From Umbelopsis ramanniana AG (lineage: Eukaryota; Mucoromycota; Umbelopsidomycetes; Umbelopsidales; Umbelopsidaceae), in the NCBI RefSeq assembly GCF_025399195.1, contig NW_026252123.1, positions 161,760 through 225,759 of the forward strand: a stretch of 64,000 nt of DNA, written 5' to 3'. The notes beneath the pieces are model-generated. The model searched no databases, was not told the origin of the DNA, and saw only the letters and a program-made list of their open reading frames with translations. A program made the translations under genes and the position numbers. Shown piece by piece: positions 1 to 11,883 of the stretch (position 1 is its first letter; each line of letters starts with the position of its first letter).

Positions 1-702
<702 letters not shown>

Positions 703-714
703 GGTCAACGAACA

Positions 715-788
715 ATAGGAAGAAGGGTTCAAAAGTAAAGTAAAGAGAAGAGAGAAAGAAAGAAAGAAAGCAAAAAAAAAAAAAAAGG
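715..788 (-). promoter_or_regulatory. Pyrimidine-rich leader upstream of the forkhead gene
   Basis: On the minus strand this is almost pure C/T, including a T run of about 15, directly upstream of the chosen forkhead start at 702. CT-rich tracts just before the start codon are common in fungal promoters and leaders. Position supports the 702 start over the upstream ATG. No specific factor site is claimed. Confidence 0.4.
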
Positions 789-936
789 TTGTGGTGAGAA
801 ATGTTGCTGTGGCGAACCCTTCAATGTTTGAAGGTCCAATTAGAGCATTCCCAACTCGGAACATGCCTTCCGACGGTACCACATCAATCCACGTGAGAGC
901 ATGATCTCAGCTTAAAGGACAGATGATCAATATATC

Positions 937-3900
937 TTATAATAAACCTGTATGGAAAAGAAATGCGAGGGTTTCGCGATCAAAGCCTCCATAGTCTTCA
1001 TCGCTATCATCATCATCGTCTTGCCAGTGAACCACGGCTTGATGCTGAGACGCCCATTGTTCCAGCAGCGACACAAAGCCCCAACCCTCTGATGTTTCTT
1101 TTTTTGAAAAGACATTCATGCCTCTGGGCAGCAACATTTGGTCGGTGGTCATGACGATGACTTTGCACCTAGGTTTTAGGGAGTTAGGGGAGGAGCCTAA
1201 GGTATGAAGTGAACACTGTATAAATTTACTTTACCTGGCTCGGCTTACCGCCACATTCCAGCGCCGAAAATCCAAGAGAAAATCAAGGGCTGATTCGCTT
1301 TCAGCTCTGAGAAATGTGAAGCAAGCAATAACGAGTTCGCATTCTAAACCTTGCATTTTCTCCACCGTGTCGACCATGACCAGACCGTCGTTCACTTCTT
1401 GTTTCAACCACAGTAGAACTGCGTTTCGCTGCCGATGATGTGGCGTCACAATCATAGCATAAGGTTTTGGTCGGCCTACATCGATTCGGTAGCGCAGATG
1501 CCATTTCACGATAGTCGCCACCACTCTAGCTTCTGTTTGGAGCATCTGGTTTCGTTTTTCTTGAACTTTGACTAGAGTGATTGCCTTATCTGAGGCCAGT
1601 GCTTGGCGCACGTGTTCATTGGAGTCGTCTTCCCACACCTCTTTTAGGTAGGCACAGTGAATATCGGGATATCGAGCCAGATAGTCATCTCCGTATATTT
1701 GTTGGAAGAACCCGTTCAGTTCATCATTCTTTTTGGGGTGTATCCAAAACAACCGGACAGGTACGCAAAATGTCAGTCAGTTGAGGAAGCAACAAAAAAA
1801 AAGGGCTAATTTTTGACCCCGCCTCGCTTACCATACGCCAGTTGTCTTTGAGTTGGATAGTACTCGGTCCAAAATCATGTCTAGAACCTTTGCCCAAAAA
1901 GAAATCGCCACTGCCACAGACACGTCCGTCCTTTCGGCGCATAAGGCATTGTTGTATTGACCCAAAAAGTAATGGCTGATCTTTCTGCAACAAAGGGTAC
2001 TCATTCTGCAGGATTGGTCCTAACTGCTACTTGGGTTCAAACAGAACATGACGTTAGTGAGCCAAGCTTTAAACTCTCATGGCAGCTATGACGTTGTTGT
2101 CTGCCTAGTCGTGTTTAAAGAAAATCGTAGTACTGACCATGTGGTCTCCTGCCACTATTAAACGACTGTCCCTTTGCTTTAACATTTCAATGCCAATGGC
2201 TGCATCCGACACCAAGAGCTATGGCACAGGGGGGGAAACATATTTCATATCAGATTACATAAACCATTTTCCTTCGTAAAATCTGGAACTTACCTGCGAA
2301 GCCTCATCTATGATAAAAATGTCGCAACCGGCTTCGGAAGGCCATGTCTGTCTGACTTTACTCCAGTCCCAGACCGTGCCTCCAATCACGACTGCGCCCT
2401 TACCCAGATGACGATTGAGAGAGCTCGCCTGACAATATATCATGCCCTCCACAGGTTCTTTTGGGACCTTTCTAACCATACTAATCAGTTTGAAATTCGC
2501 ACCACGTCTTTGTCGTTGAACTTGGGCAATGCGTTGTAGCAAATTATGAACGGCCGCTCTTGTGTACGCCGTAATACCAATGCGCACAGACTTGTCAGCA
2601 AGATACGTCAGATACCACACCACAAAAAGAGCAAGAAAGTGAGTTTTTCCCGACCCCTGTGTTACATCCGGAGACATGGTTTAGTAAACTAACCCCCAAC
2701 TCGTGGCTACCAAGACATGTTGTACATACCGGTGGGCCCCAGACAATTTGTAGACGACGGTGCATTGTTTCATTCGATATGAGTTGCTGAGAAGGTGACA
2801 TTCCAAATTCGTCACGTAGCCTAAGAGCTGCACTGCGCAAGTTTTTTGGGATGACGTGGGCCACGTTTTGTTTTGCCCATAGATTTGGAGATTTGAGAAG
2901 TTGCTAAGCATAATATGTATAAAGAGGTCAATAACACGCATACGCGCCAGTTATAAAAAAAAATCGTCCAAACAGTAGAAGTCTCTTAGGGTCCACATTG
3001 GAGAGCAACTTCAATGTTTACCCTGCCTATTTTCCCCCTAAATTAACAGGTTACAGTAGTTAAATCTTACTTACGACAAATATTGATTCCTCTCCGCGTT
3101 GATCGACAGCCTGGAGTGTCTGTAAAGCCTTGTCGACAGTGAAATCAATGTATCTTTGATACATTCGGTAATGCTTGCCATGCGTCAGGTATGCCCTTTT
3201 GAACGTGCCTTTCATAAGAATGGTACTGTTCGTGGGATCGATATCGTAGATGTCAAATGCTGGAAGAGGGAGAGATTGCATTTGCGCACGATACTTGAGA
3301 TCAGGAAACAGAATAGCTTCCAGCGCACCCTATGTCAATAAAGAAGCATTGTCAATGTCATGAGGAAATACTATCTGCAGAGTTGGACATGAAACTAACT
3401 TCATCTGAATTTTCCACCAAAATGTACTCCAACATGGTTGTCACTTTGAGCATATCCATTGGTCGGTCATCATCGCAGCGTGGTATTACTGCGAATCTAC
3501 CAGCTTTACTCTTCGTTTTAAGCGTTGGGCTTTCGACGTCTTCAAACCCCAAGAATAGTATATGTACGCCTCCTTTCTCTTCTTCGTCCTCTTCAAATCC
3601 TTTGAACCTTTCCTTCCTTTTCTTTTCGCATGCAGTAACGGCCTCGAACATCTTGAAAAAGTATAGCTTTCCAATGTATGAAGAATTGAAGGCTCTGGTA
3701 CGAGCTATTCGCACCTCGCCAGGTGAAAGGAGGAAGAGGTTGACACCTGGTTCTATGTGGCGTTGATAGTTTCTGGCAAGACCTTTGTACCGTTGAACAA
3801 CTTTGAAGTAAATTTTCATTCTATTTTTCATATCATGATTGATGTATTGGCCAGATTCCCATTTCTGGTAAATCTCGCTATCGGTCATGATATGTTTGTG

Positions 3901-5624
3901 CTTTTTTACCATGTAGTAAGCCATATCTTGAAGCCGATAGAAACCATATACAGGCAAAGCGACGTTCTCCCGTATAATATCCTCGATAATCACTATCTTG
4001 GGACCTGCTTGACTACAATCGAGAATTTCCGGTATGTCGTCAGTGTCAATCGTTAGCAACTGACCATCGCTAAACATTGTCAAGAGCACCTCTTTTGCCG
4101 CACTCCGTGCCACACCCGAAATAGGCTGGTCCACAGCGATGCATTGTATAAGAACATCTTGCAGGCATTTCTTTTCGTATTCGGTGGGTAAAAACATGAC
4201 TAGTTTCATTACTGTGCCATGCCACCAACGAAGTATCGCGACCAAATCCTCAGCTAGCATTTCGGCCAGTTGTATGCAATCTTTTTCTTCTGCAACTCCG
4301 TTCGTCATTCTTATACTTTTGGAGGTGCAAAAATAGTCAATTGCTACTTTCTTGCTATCGTAAAGTTGTATAGAGTATGTGTACATGCGCTGAGATACAG
4401 GATCGACTAGAAGGCTGATATACAGTTCATGCGTGACAGAATGGGGGAACTTGAGGGTTGAATTTCCCATAAACTGTATAAGGTGTAATGATTAATTGGA
4501 TGAGTAAAGTAGGTTATGTTCATGAAATGATTATTCGTGGATGTAGCCTACCACAGGTGCGTCGTGGGCATGAGCTATTCTAAAATGGTATGGCAAAGAT
4601 TCCCAAAGTGACCGTGCATTGAGAGCGAGACCCGAAAGACGAAAGGCTAGGTCTTCAATATCAGTAGGAAGAAGCGCTTCAACTTTTGCCTCCGTCATAT
4701 ATGGTGTTTGACCAGGCGTTCCTTCAGCCTCCGATCTACAGTGCTCAACGAACGTACAGCCTCGACATTTGTTATTAAATAGCCATGTCACTGGTTTTTC
4801 GCTTAGTATTTCTGGAAGTTCTTTCAAGTAAAACTGCTCAATCTTGAGATTCAGAAAATCCAAGCGAAAGAGCTGCGGTTCTTGTGGGTCACTGGGTAGC
4901 CAAACACCGCCTGAGATGTCAACGTCCATACCGCGCATATTACGAATGATGTATTTCAGGAAATAAGCATACGAAGCTACTTGGAACTACCAATGGAAGA
5001 TATATTACAAAACCAGCCAGCATAGTTAGCAACCGTATACACAAAATGAAAGCCTAAGATGCCTTACCTGGTGCGAAATTGTCGTCCCTTTTGCAGCCTT
5101 TGCATCGATAATTCTCAGTGTCCGCTGTTGGCCCGTGCCATTCACAAAAATAAAGTCGGGTATGAAGATCCTGATCTTGTACTTTCTACCAATGTTGAAC
5201 TGTTCGTACCATACGGATGGTACTTTCAGTGGAAGTTGGTATAGGCACTGACCGGGCTGAGCTGACTGTAATATGAGTCTTGCATTCGTCGGGTCGGCGT
5301 TGGTACAGTCGATGACATTATCCAGAGAGTTCTTAAGCGAAAGCTCAAACAGCTCTCCCCTTCGAAAATGAGCTTCCGTTATTCTATCAGGTGAAACTTT
5401 TAAGTTGTTGTTGGACTTTCTCCCTGATAGTTGAATCAACTTATTGCATGAAAAGTGATAGGTGCTAGCCAGCTGCGATATAGAGAAGCTTGGTGAATTT
5501 CTAACCCGCTGAACATTTGGCAATGAAATTGGTTAGAGGGAATCATCTGCTTCTATTGAATGCAATGGGCTTCACTCACCTTTGGCTCTACGACAGAACT
5601 AGCTCCAACAAAAACTGTTTGCAT
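937..5624 (-). CDS. RecB-like Fe-S nuclease fused to SF1B (Dna2/Upf1-type) helicase
   Basis: Probable DNA or RNA end-processing enzyme in one chain of roughly 1,300 residues over about 11 exons. Exon 1 starts at 5624 (MQTVFVGASSVVEPK) and splices at 5580 into the nuclease part. There a cysteine follows SISQLASTYHFS, then PDFIFVNG, RIIDAKAAKGT and HQFQVASYAYFL fit the PD-(D/E)XK core. A later CRGCTFVEHC gives the C-x2-C-x5-C of a Dna2/RecB-type Fe-S cluster. A central block of about 370 residues (4470-3358) may be RNase H-like, as in bacterial TM0106-type proteins. The helicase half has a Walker A split by an intron (WGPP + GSGKTH), Walker B DEASQ, GDHM near motif III, LKDNWRM, and a C-terminal lobe with VDTVEKMQGLE and NVAVSRAR. 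The last exon ends at 937 in an acidic tail. It is more like the TM0106/AAA fusion family than true Dna2. Confidence 0.8.
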
Positions 5625-6307
5625 GTTGTAAGGCCAATTGCGACGTTGTCTGAGGTTATAGCCAAATTTGTCGTATTGCTAGTTTGTCCCACTTTTTGGA
5701 AATTACTTGCGACTCTCGAAACACAAAACGCGAGAGATAGAAAGGAAAGCGAAGGTATTATGTGTTATTATTTCTTTTTATCTCAAAAGACATGCTTCAA
5801 GGCATGCTTAGCGTATGGGTATATAGGCGGGATCGCAATTTCGATAGACATAATCAACTTCATCGAGGATAAACTAAAAGAAACAAGCGCTTACACGAAT
5901 AGACCCATCCAACTAGCCAGATGGTTTTCTGTATCTTCTTTCTAGCTATCAGTTCCATGATAGTCTTTCTTTGCTTGGTTTGTTCTATTGAATATTACAG
6001 GTTTCATCTTCCAAGCCGAGTCCCTACCTCATATTGCATTACTTCAACACGTATTTCTAGACCATTTTATTTTCCGTTTAACCTCCATATAGCCTTGGAA
6101 CCCCCTTTCATAAACCGTATGACAGTTCCTCGTTGCCACTGAACACGACAAGGAGCCAGTGAGCATCGTTCACGTCCGAGTTGTGACAGTTGCTGAGATT
6201 GAAAACTCCTACTGATGCTAGCGGCCATGATTGGGCCACGCAAATTGTACTTAAACTCGTGTGGGGGTAACTGGCTCAAGGCACTAGCACTTCTTTTACT
6301 TCGTACT
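5625..6307. other. Intergenic region between divergent nuclease-helicase and cyclophilin genes
   Basis: About 680 bases shared by two genes transcribed away from each other. Open frames on both strands here have no recognisable domain and no consistent splice structure. I see no repeat or RNA gene. It should hold both promoters. Confidence 0.5.
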
Positions 6308-7196
6308 ATGGCTCGTGTTAACTTCGCCTTCCTCGTGGCCTTTGTCTTGGTTGCATTGACCACTTTGGTTTCTGCTGCTAAGGGTCCCGTCATCTCTAAC
6401 AAAGGTAAGATGATTGAATCTTGTTCCATTGCCGTGTAGAATCACATTGGAGCTAATTCGCTCTTAAAGTCTACTTTGACATTAAGCAAGGTGATGAAAC
6501 CCTTGGCCGTATTGTCATTGGTCTTTTTGGAAAGGTGAGTGTTGGTTACTAAGATGACCAGACTTTGCTCCTCAGAGGCTGATCTTCTTCTTTTTTTGGT
6601 TTTAAGACTGTCCCCAAGACTGTCGAGAACTTCCGCGCTTTGGCTACCGGTGAGAACGGCTATGGTTACAAGGACAGCACTTTCCACCGTGTCATCAAGG
6701 TATAGATGATTTGGATTTGATTATATATCCTTCCCCATGGAAGCGTTAGATAAGCTAACTGTTGTGTGTACAGAACTTCATGATCCAAGGTGGAGATTTC
6801 ACTAAGCACGACGGAACTGGCGGCAAGTCTATCTATGGCGACCGTTTCCCCGATGAGAACTTCAAGCTTCGTCACACTGGTCCTGGTCTTTTGTCTATGG
6901 CCAATGCCGGTAAGGATACCAACGGATCTCAATTCTTCATCACCACCGTTAAGACCGCTTGGTTGGATGGAAAGCACGTTGTCTTCGGTCAAGTCTTGGA
7001 AGGCTTGGATGTTGTTAAGGCTATTGAGAACACAAAGACTGCGTATGTATCAATGATTGGTGATGAGCTTGACCAGATGGAGTAAAAACTCATGCACTTT
7101 GCTTTTTATAGTCGTGGTGACAAGCCCGAGGTTCCCATTATCATTGCCGATTGCGGTGAGATTCCCGTTGAGGAAGATGTTCACGCTGAGCTGTGA
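6308..7196 (+). CDS. Secretory-pathway cyclophilin (peptidyl-prolyl isomerase)
   Basis: Peptidyl-prolyl cis-trans isomerase of the cyclophilin B type, acting in the ER or secretory pathway. Exons 6308..6404, 6470..6534, 6607..6699, 6774..7042 and 7112..7196 join in frame to 202 residues. Residues 1-24 form a signal peptide (hydrophobic [18 protein letters not shown]). The catalytic core is intact: [15 protein letters not shown] contains the active-site Arg and the following F-M-Q, and later come [31 protein letters not shown] and the closing IADCGEI. The protein ends in HAEL, a variant of the HDEL/KDEL retrieval signal, after an acidic linker. The start at 6308 is the first ATG giving a clean signal peptide; an upstream in-frame ATG at 6215 lacks a leader. 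It is divergent from the nuclease-helicase gene. Confidence 0.95.
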
Positions 7197-7747
7197 CTTC
7201 CTGACGAATCTCTTGAGGTCTCGTCCACTGGTCAAATCGAAAATGGCTCGAACCTGAATATCGTAGCTGGTAGTGTATTATCTTTGATTTCCGTTGGCTG
7301 TCTCTACAAGTACAGACGAGGCATTGTATCGTCTTTCCAAAAATAAACATACAGAACTTTGATGCAGTATCCATATATTAGTGTTCAGCGTATATGAAGT
7401 TGACGTTGCGCGTTATGAAAATCGTTTATACGACGAGGGTTTGGCAATACTGCCAATACTCTGACCTCTTTCCCCATTGTACTACATTGCTGTACGTCAA
7501 TACAATGTAGTTAAACTGTGACAACTTTGTTCATTTTATACACCTTTGTATGTATTTTGCTTCGTCTGATACGCCCAGGGGCAGTCGAGCTTTACTTGGC
7601 GAAACGGGTGCAATGAAATAGCCAATGCTCAGAGAGCATCTTGGTATTGAAGCGACTCAACCTGCAGTAGCCCATGTGTCTGCCCCTTTTTTCCGTATTT
7701 GTTCATGAAAAAAAATTAACAGGCTATCACACTTTCTTCCCGTGCCA

Positions 7748-8678
7748 ATGACTGACCAACAGAATGAAATCATAGCACGCCTACAAAACCACACATGCCA
7801 TCCGGATACTTACCCTAATATGCGAAGAGGCGCTGTCCTTATTTGCTTCGCTCCCGAGCCGTCTGGTGAATTAGGTGTCATTCTTACATTGAGGGCCTCT
7901 ACTTTAAGGACTCACCCAAATGAGGTCTGTCTACCTGGAGGTAATGTCCGCCGATTCTCAGTTTAAAGCTCGTACAGTAGTTAATACGGTAAAACATTTT
8001 ATAGGCAAAGCCGACGATGTAGATGAAAGCTTGATTGCAACAGCGGTAAAGTCAATTACATCGATCAATGGCTCTACCCATGTGATTAATATAGCCATTT
8101 CCCACTAGTTCCGAGAAGCTGAAGAAGAAATTGGCTTACTTCCATCTCAGCATACTTACATTACAACACTGCATCCATTTGTCTCGGCTCACTTATTGAT
8201 TGTCACTCCAATTGTATCGATGATGAACGCAGATGCTGACTTTGAACCACGAGTCAATCCAGATGAAGTCAGCGATGTGTTCACTTTGCCATTATCTCGC
8301 TTCCTCTCGTCCTACAACCACTCGAAGCAAGATTTATCCTGGTACGGACAGATATGGAAGTATCACACCTACGGCGTGCCACATATACCCGATGTCATCA
8401 ACGAGCGCGAATACCCTGTAACTGGATTTACTGCTGCTGTGTTGTTACATTGTGCCGTCATAGGTATTGGTGGTGAGGTCTGCAACCTTGAGGAATTCGA
8501 AGAGGCCGAAGTGGAAGACGGCAAATCTTGGGAAGACATCTTTATCACTACCATTGTAGAATCAGGTGAGCTTGAGAGGCGCCAAAGAAGAAGCCGCCGC
8601 CCGCAGCGAAAGTCATCAAAGAGATCCGGAAAGCGAACGCTCCGAAATCATAAGAAAACTGAAAACAGTCGAATTTGA
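7748..8678 (+). CDS. Nudix CoA diphosphatase (NUDT7/Pcd1-like)
   Basis: Predicted Nudix hydrolase cleaving CoA or acyl-CoA to 3',5'-ADP and phosphopantetheine derivatives, usually peroxisomal. Exons 7748..7940, 8005..8045 and 8109..8678 give 267 residues. The Nudix box is assembled across two introns: LPGGKADDVDES, then FREAEEEIGL, matching G-x5-E-x7-REUxEExGU in layout with the metal-binding EAEEE intact. LTLRASTLRTHPNEVCLPGG upstream is the CoA-pyrophosphatase subfamily signature (L-L-x-R-x-x-x-L-x-x-H-x-G-x-x-x-x-P-G-G, with N-E for the usual G-x). The ATG at 7748 is preceded by an in-frame GTG only. The C-terminus after residue about 225 is very basic (RRQRRSRRPQRK) in this frame, while another frame of the same bases reads as an acidic, alanine-rich helix. 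The true 3' end is uncertain and no peroxisomal PTS1 is visible. Confidence 0.85.
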
Positions 8679-8963
8679 GTTGCGTTTTTACAATAAATGG
8701 GATATCGCATTTACGTTCTATGAATCATTTATATTATTTCGTTTCGTGTAGACTAACTCATCGGGTAAAACGTTACAGTATATTGGTATTTCTGTAGAAA
8801 TGTGATGAACAAAGAAAGATATACACGGGAGTCATGTAAACTACCGAAAAATGTTTTCGTCAAGAAAAACGCACAAATATATGTCTAAAATACAAAAGGT
8901 TCACCGCTGATGGGCGTCTAAAGGGAATTGGTTGATATGGGTGTGGAAAGTGTTTTCGCTGAT

Positions 8964-10667
8964 TTAGTGAGCAGCCTTCTTCTCAAGCTTCTTACGCTGA
9001 ATGTCAGCAGGGTTGACATCAATCCAGCCAAGCTCACGACCAATGGTTTCAATGGATTTGCCCTTGGTTTCGTGAATGAAGAAGATGGTGAAGATACCGT
9101 GAGCCAAGCCAATACCAGCAAAGATCAAGAACACGTATCCACCCATAGCAGCTTGGAGAGCAGGATAGATGAGACCAATGACAAAGTTGAAGAACTAGAA
9201 AAGAAAACGGGTATGATTAGCATCGAATTGGAGGCTAGGAATGGTTATTGGATGGGAAAATTTTCTTACCCAGTTGGCAACAAGAGCAGCAGATGAGGCA
9301 GCACCGACAGCATAAGTAGGGAAAACTTCGGCAACCAAGATGAAGGGAATAACACCGAGACCGACAGCATAACAGCAGACGAACAGCATGATACAAACGA
9401 CTTGAAGAGCTGGGATACCGACCACGACGGCGACAGTCATGATTACGCAGAAAATGCACATACCAAATTCGGAAACGAGCAGTAAGATTTTACGTCCAAC
9501 ACGATCGATGAGAAGCAGAGACACAACGGTAAGGACAACGTTGAGTGCACCAACACCAACAGTGACGTAAGGAGCTTGGTTACCAAAGGCAATTTGGAAA
9601 ATGGTGGTGGAATAGTACATGACAGCATTGATACCAGAGAGCTGAGAACCGGCGTGGACAACAACCATACAAATGGTGAGCTTGAGGAAAACCGGAATAG
9701 TCATAAGATCCCAAAAGCTGAGAGCAACTTCAGATTCGAAAGCGGGAGCATCAGCTTCGGTATCCGATGTGACTCCATTGTTATCATGAGCGACGATAGC
9801 AGAATCGTTTCCTTCGATAGGCTTCTCATCGGCGTCGATGGCAGTACCTTTCTTCTTCTTAGCAGAGGCAACCATGTCAGCGAATTCTTCCTCAATATCT
9901 CCGTTGCGAAGATGAAGCAGAGCAGCACGAGCTTCCTCGATTCTGTTTTGACCGATGAGCCAACGGGGACTGCGGGTACAGAATGGGAGACAGATCATTT
10001 GGATGACAGCTGGAATAACGGTGAAGACAACGACGATACGCCAGCCGATGGCAGAAGACAAACCAAGGCCGATAGCTTCGATAATCAAAATACCGATGGT
10101 CATGAACAGCTGCAAGAAAGAACCCAAAGCACCACGGTGACTGGGAGGAGAGATTTCGGCAATATACATGGAAATGACCACAGTCATGAAGCCAGAGCCG
10201 ATACCAACAAAGATACGGCCAACAGCGAATTGGCCAGAGGTAGTGGCCGTAGAGAGAAGAACAGCACCAATGATGAATGAAGCGTTGATCATAAGCATGG
10301 AGTCACGACGACCCCACTTGGAAGACATGGGATCGGCTAACAGAGCGCCAATAAGACCTCCAATAGCGAACATACCGGTGACAGCACCCCAAATCCAGTC
10401 GCTCATAGGTATACACATTGGGAGAGGAGATCCTGGATAGTATTCAACGACTCCAGGTCCACCAGGGCACTGCTTGACACTATCTCCGGGAATATTGAGA
10501 GAAGACTACATACATATTGTAATTAGTTAGGTGGCACCCGAAACCTCATCCTAAATTAACACACTTACGGTATTGAAACCGTTGTTCATCGCTCCAAGGG
10601 CAGCAATGACAACACAGAAATATACATAGGGTCTAACACCTGCTTCACGAGAATCCATGCCGGTCAT
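8964..10667 (-). CDS. Hexose transporter, MFS sugar porter family
   Basis: Plasma-membrane monosaccharide porter with 12 predicted membrane segments and 521 residues. Exons 10667..10569, 10505..9270 and 9194..8964 all join in phase 0. Diagnostic motifs are visible: SKWGRRDSM between TM2 and TM3, VGRIFVGIGSGFMTV in TM4, SPRWLIGQNRIEEAR after TM6, QLSGINAVMYYST in TM7, DRVGRK between TM8 and TM9, and HETKGKSIE after TM12 (the PETKG motif). QLS in TM7 is typical of glucose-preferring GLUT-type carriers. The central loop is longer than usual, with a lysine run followed by about 40 mostly acidic residues, a possible phosphorylation or ubiquitylation region. The ATG at 10667 is followed by MTGMDSREAG and TM1 ending NNGFNT. 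A second sugar porter lies 1.2 kb upstream on the same strand. Confidence 0.93.
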
Positions 10668-11883
10668 TGTAGAAATATGAAAGAGACTGCAAAGGAAGAA
10701 CAGAGAAAAAAAATCTTGTTCGCTCTAGTGTCAGGTTAAATGCACATTGAATACAAACTCCGCCAAATATGACGAAAGATGCAATAAGAATCGCTTTTTG
10801 AGTAAGCCGACTTGCGCAACCTTAACCGCAAAATTTAGCCGATCTTTTAAACTTCTCTTGCCCTTTGACTCTCCATCATGCCTTTTCGTTTGGTAGATAG
10901 CAAGTGAATCCACGATATCATTTTGGCATATTGTGTAACGCTTAGCACGATGAGATGGATGGGATGGAGCGGAAAAGCACTATCCCGGAATTTCCAAACC
11001 AATCAAATTAACTAATTCAAATAAGTCCAGTTACCCGCATTTTACCAAATTCTGTCATTGGCTGGGAAATTCGGGGTAACTACTGAATGAGACTACGACC
11101 TCACCTTGGCTTACTGGGCGGGATATGGAAAAAAACGTGGCCCGTACATTCAGGCACCGCCCCAGACTGAGATGTGAATCTACTCTGAGACTCAATCGGT
11201 TCGTCGCTCTGTTCCTGTTAAAAATTTTCATCGCCTACAGAATTGACGTCCTGTCTCATAGCATGATGTCATTCATCTGCACCAGAACAATCATCTTTCT
11301 CTTGAAGCTTAACCATGTCGCACGCTGCTCAGGAAAATAAAAACTTGTGATAAGGGATTACAATTCCAACTGCAAAGAAACTTGGATACCTCTGTCGCTC
11401 AGAGCCGAACCGAGCGGAAGTAAGCGTGGCTGCCCGCCGATCAGGTCAGTTTCTGAGACAAGCTCTTACGATACGCTCATCATCATTTCTATTAAAGACA
11501 CACTGTCGATTTCTACTCAGAAAGTCGTAAAGTCAAAATGAAAAAAAAATTTGCCGTGGTGATTCTCAGCTGAACCTCCGATGTTATAGACTGCAATGTG
11601 CACGTTGAACAAAGTACAGCAAAGGCTGCCCGTTCATATTTGGCTACCTCCACATGCATACATACTCCACAAGGCGGGTGGTTTGCAGCATCTTTCTGCA
11701 TTACATCAATTTGAGATGCTTTATCTTTCTATCGAGCGGAATGACAAACGCCCCCGCCGGCACTGCCATTGAACTCCTTAACGTCCATTCCAATGGTGTA
11801 TCGAAAATATTACTAAAATACATACAGGATATTTATTCATCACTATTTAGCACTATTGATCACTCGTGTGCGTTTTAATATCT
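10668..11883. other. Intergenic region with hexose-transporter promoter
   Basis: About 1.2 kb between the two sugar-porter genes. It holds the promoter of the downstream transporter and the 3' end of the upstream one. Apart from the CCAAT inverted repeat listed separately, I see no coding domain, tRNA or mobile element. Confidence 0.5.
10984..11076. promoter_or_regulatory. Imperfect inverted repeat with CCAAT/ATTGG ends
   Basis: CCCGGAATTTCCAAACCAAT at 10984-11003 is mirrored by ATTGGCTGGGAAATTCGGGG at 11057-11076. The reverse complement of the second arm differs from the first at four positions. Each arm pairs a CCAAT box with a GGAATTTCC-like core. It lies about 320 to 410 bases upstream of the hexose transporter start, where paired CCAAT-binding sites would be plausible. 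Function is inferred. Confidence 0.4.

Noticed and set aside
703-882. N-terminal extension of the forkhead protein from the ATG at 882
   Set aside because: It translates a CT-rich leader into a poly-Phe/Leu stretch, while the ATG at 702 begins normal protein sequence.
3332-4056. Plus-strand frames over the nuclease-helicase gene
   Set aside because: Antisense of the 370-residue exon; no domain or splice logic.
9576-10280. 234-codon plus-strand open frame
   Set aside because: It is the exact antisense of the hexose transporter coding exon, with biased composition and no domain.
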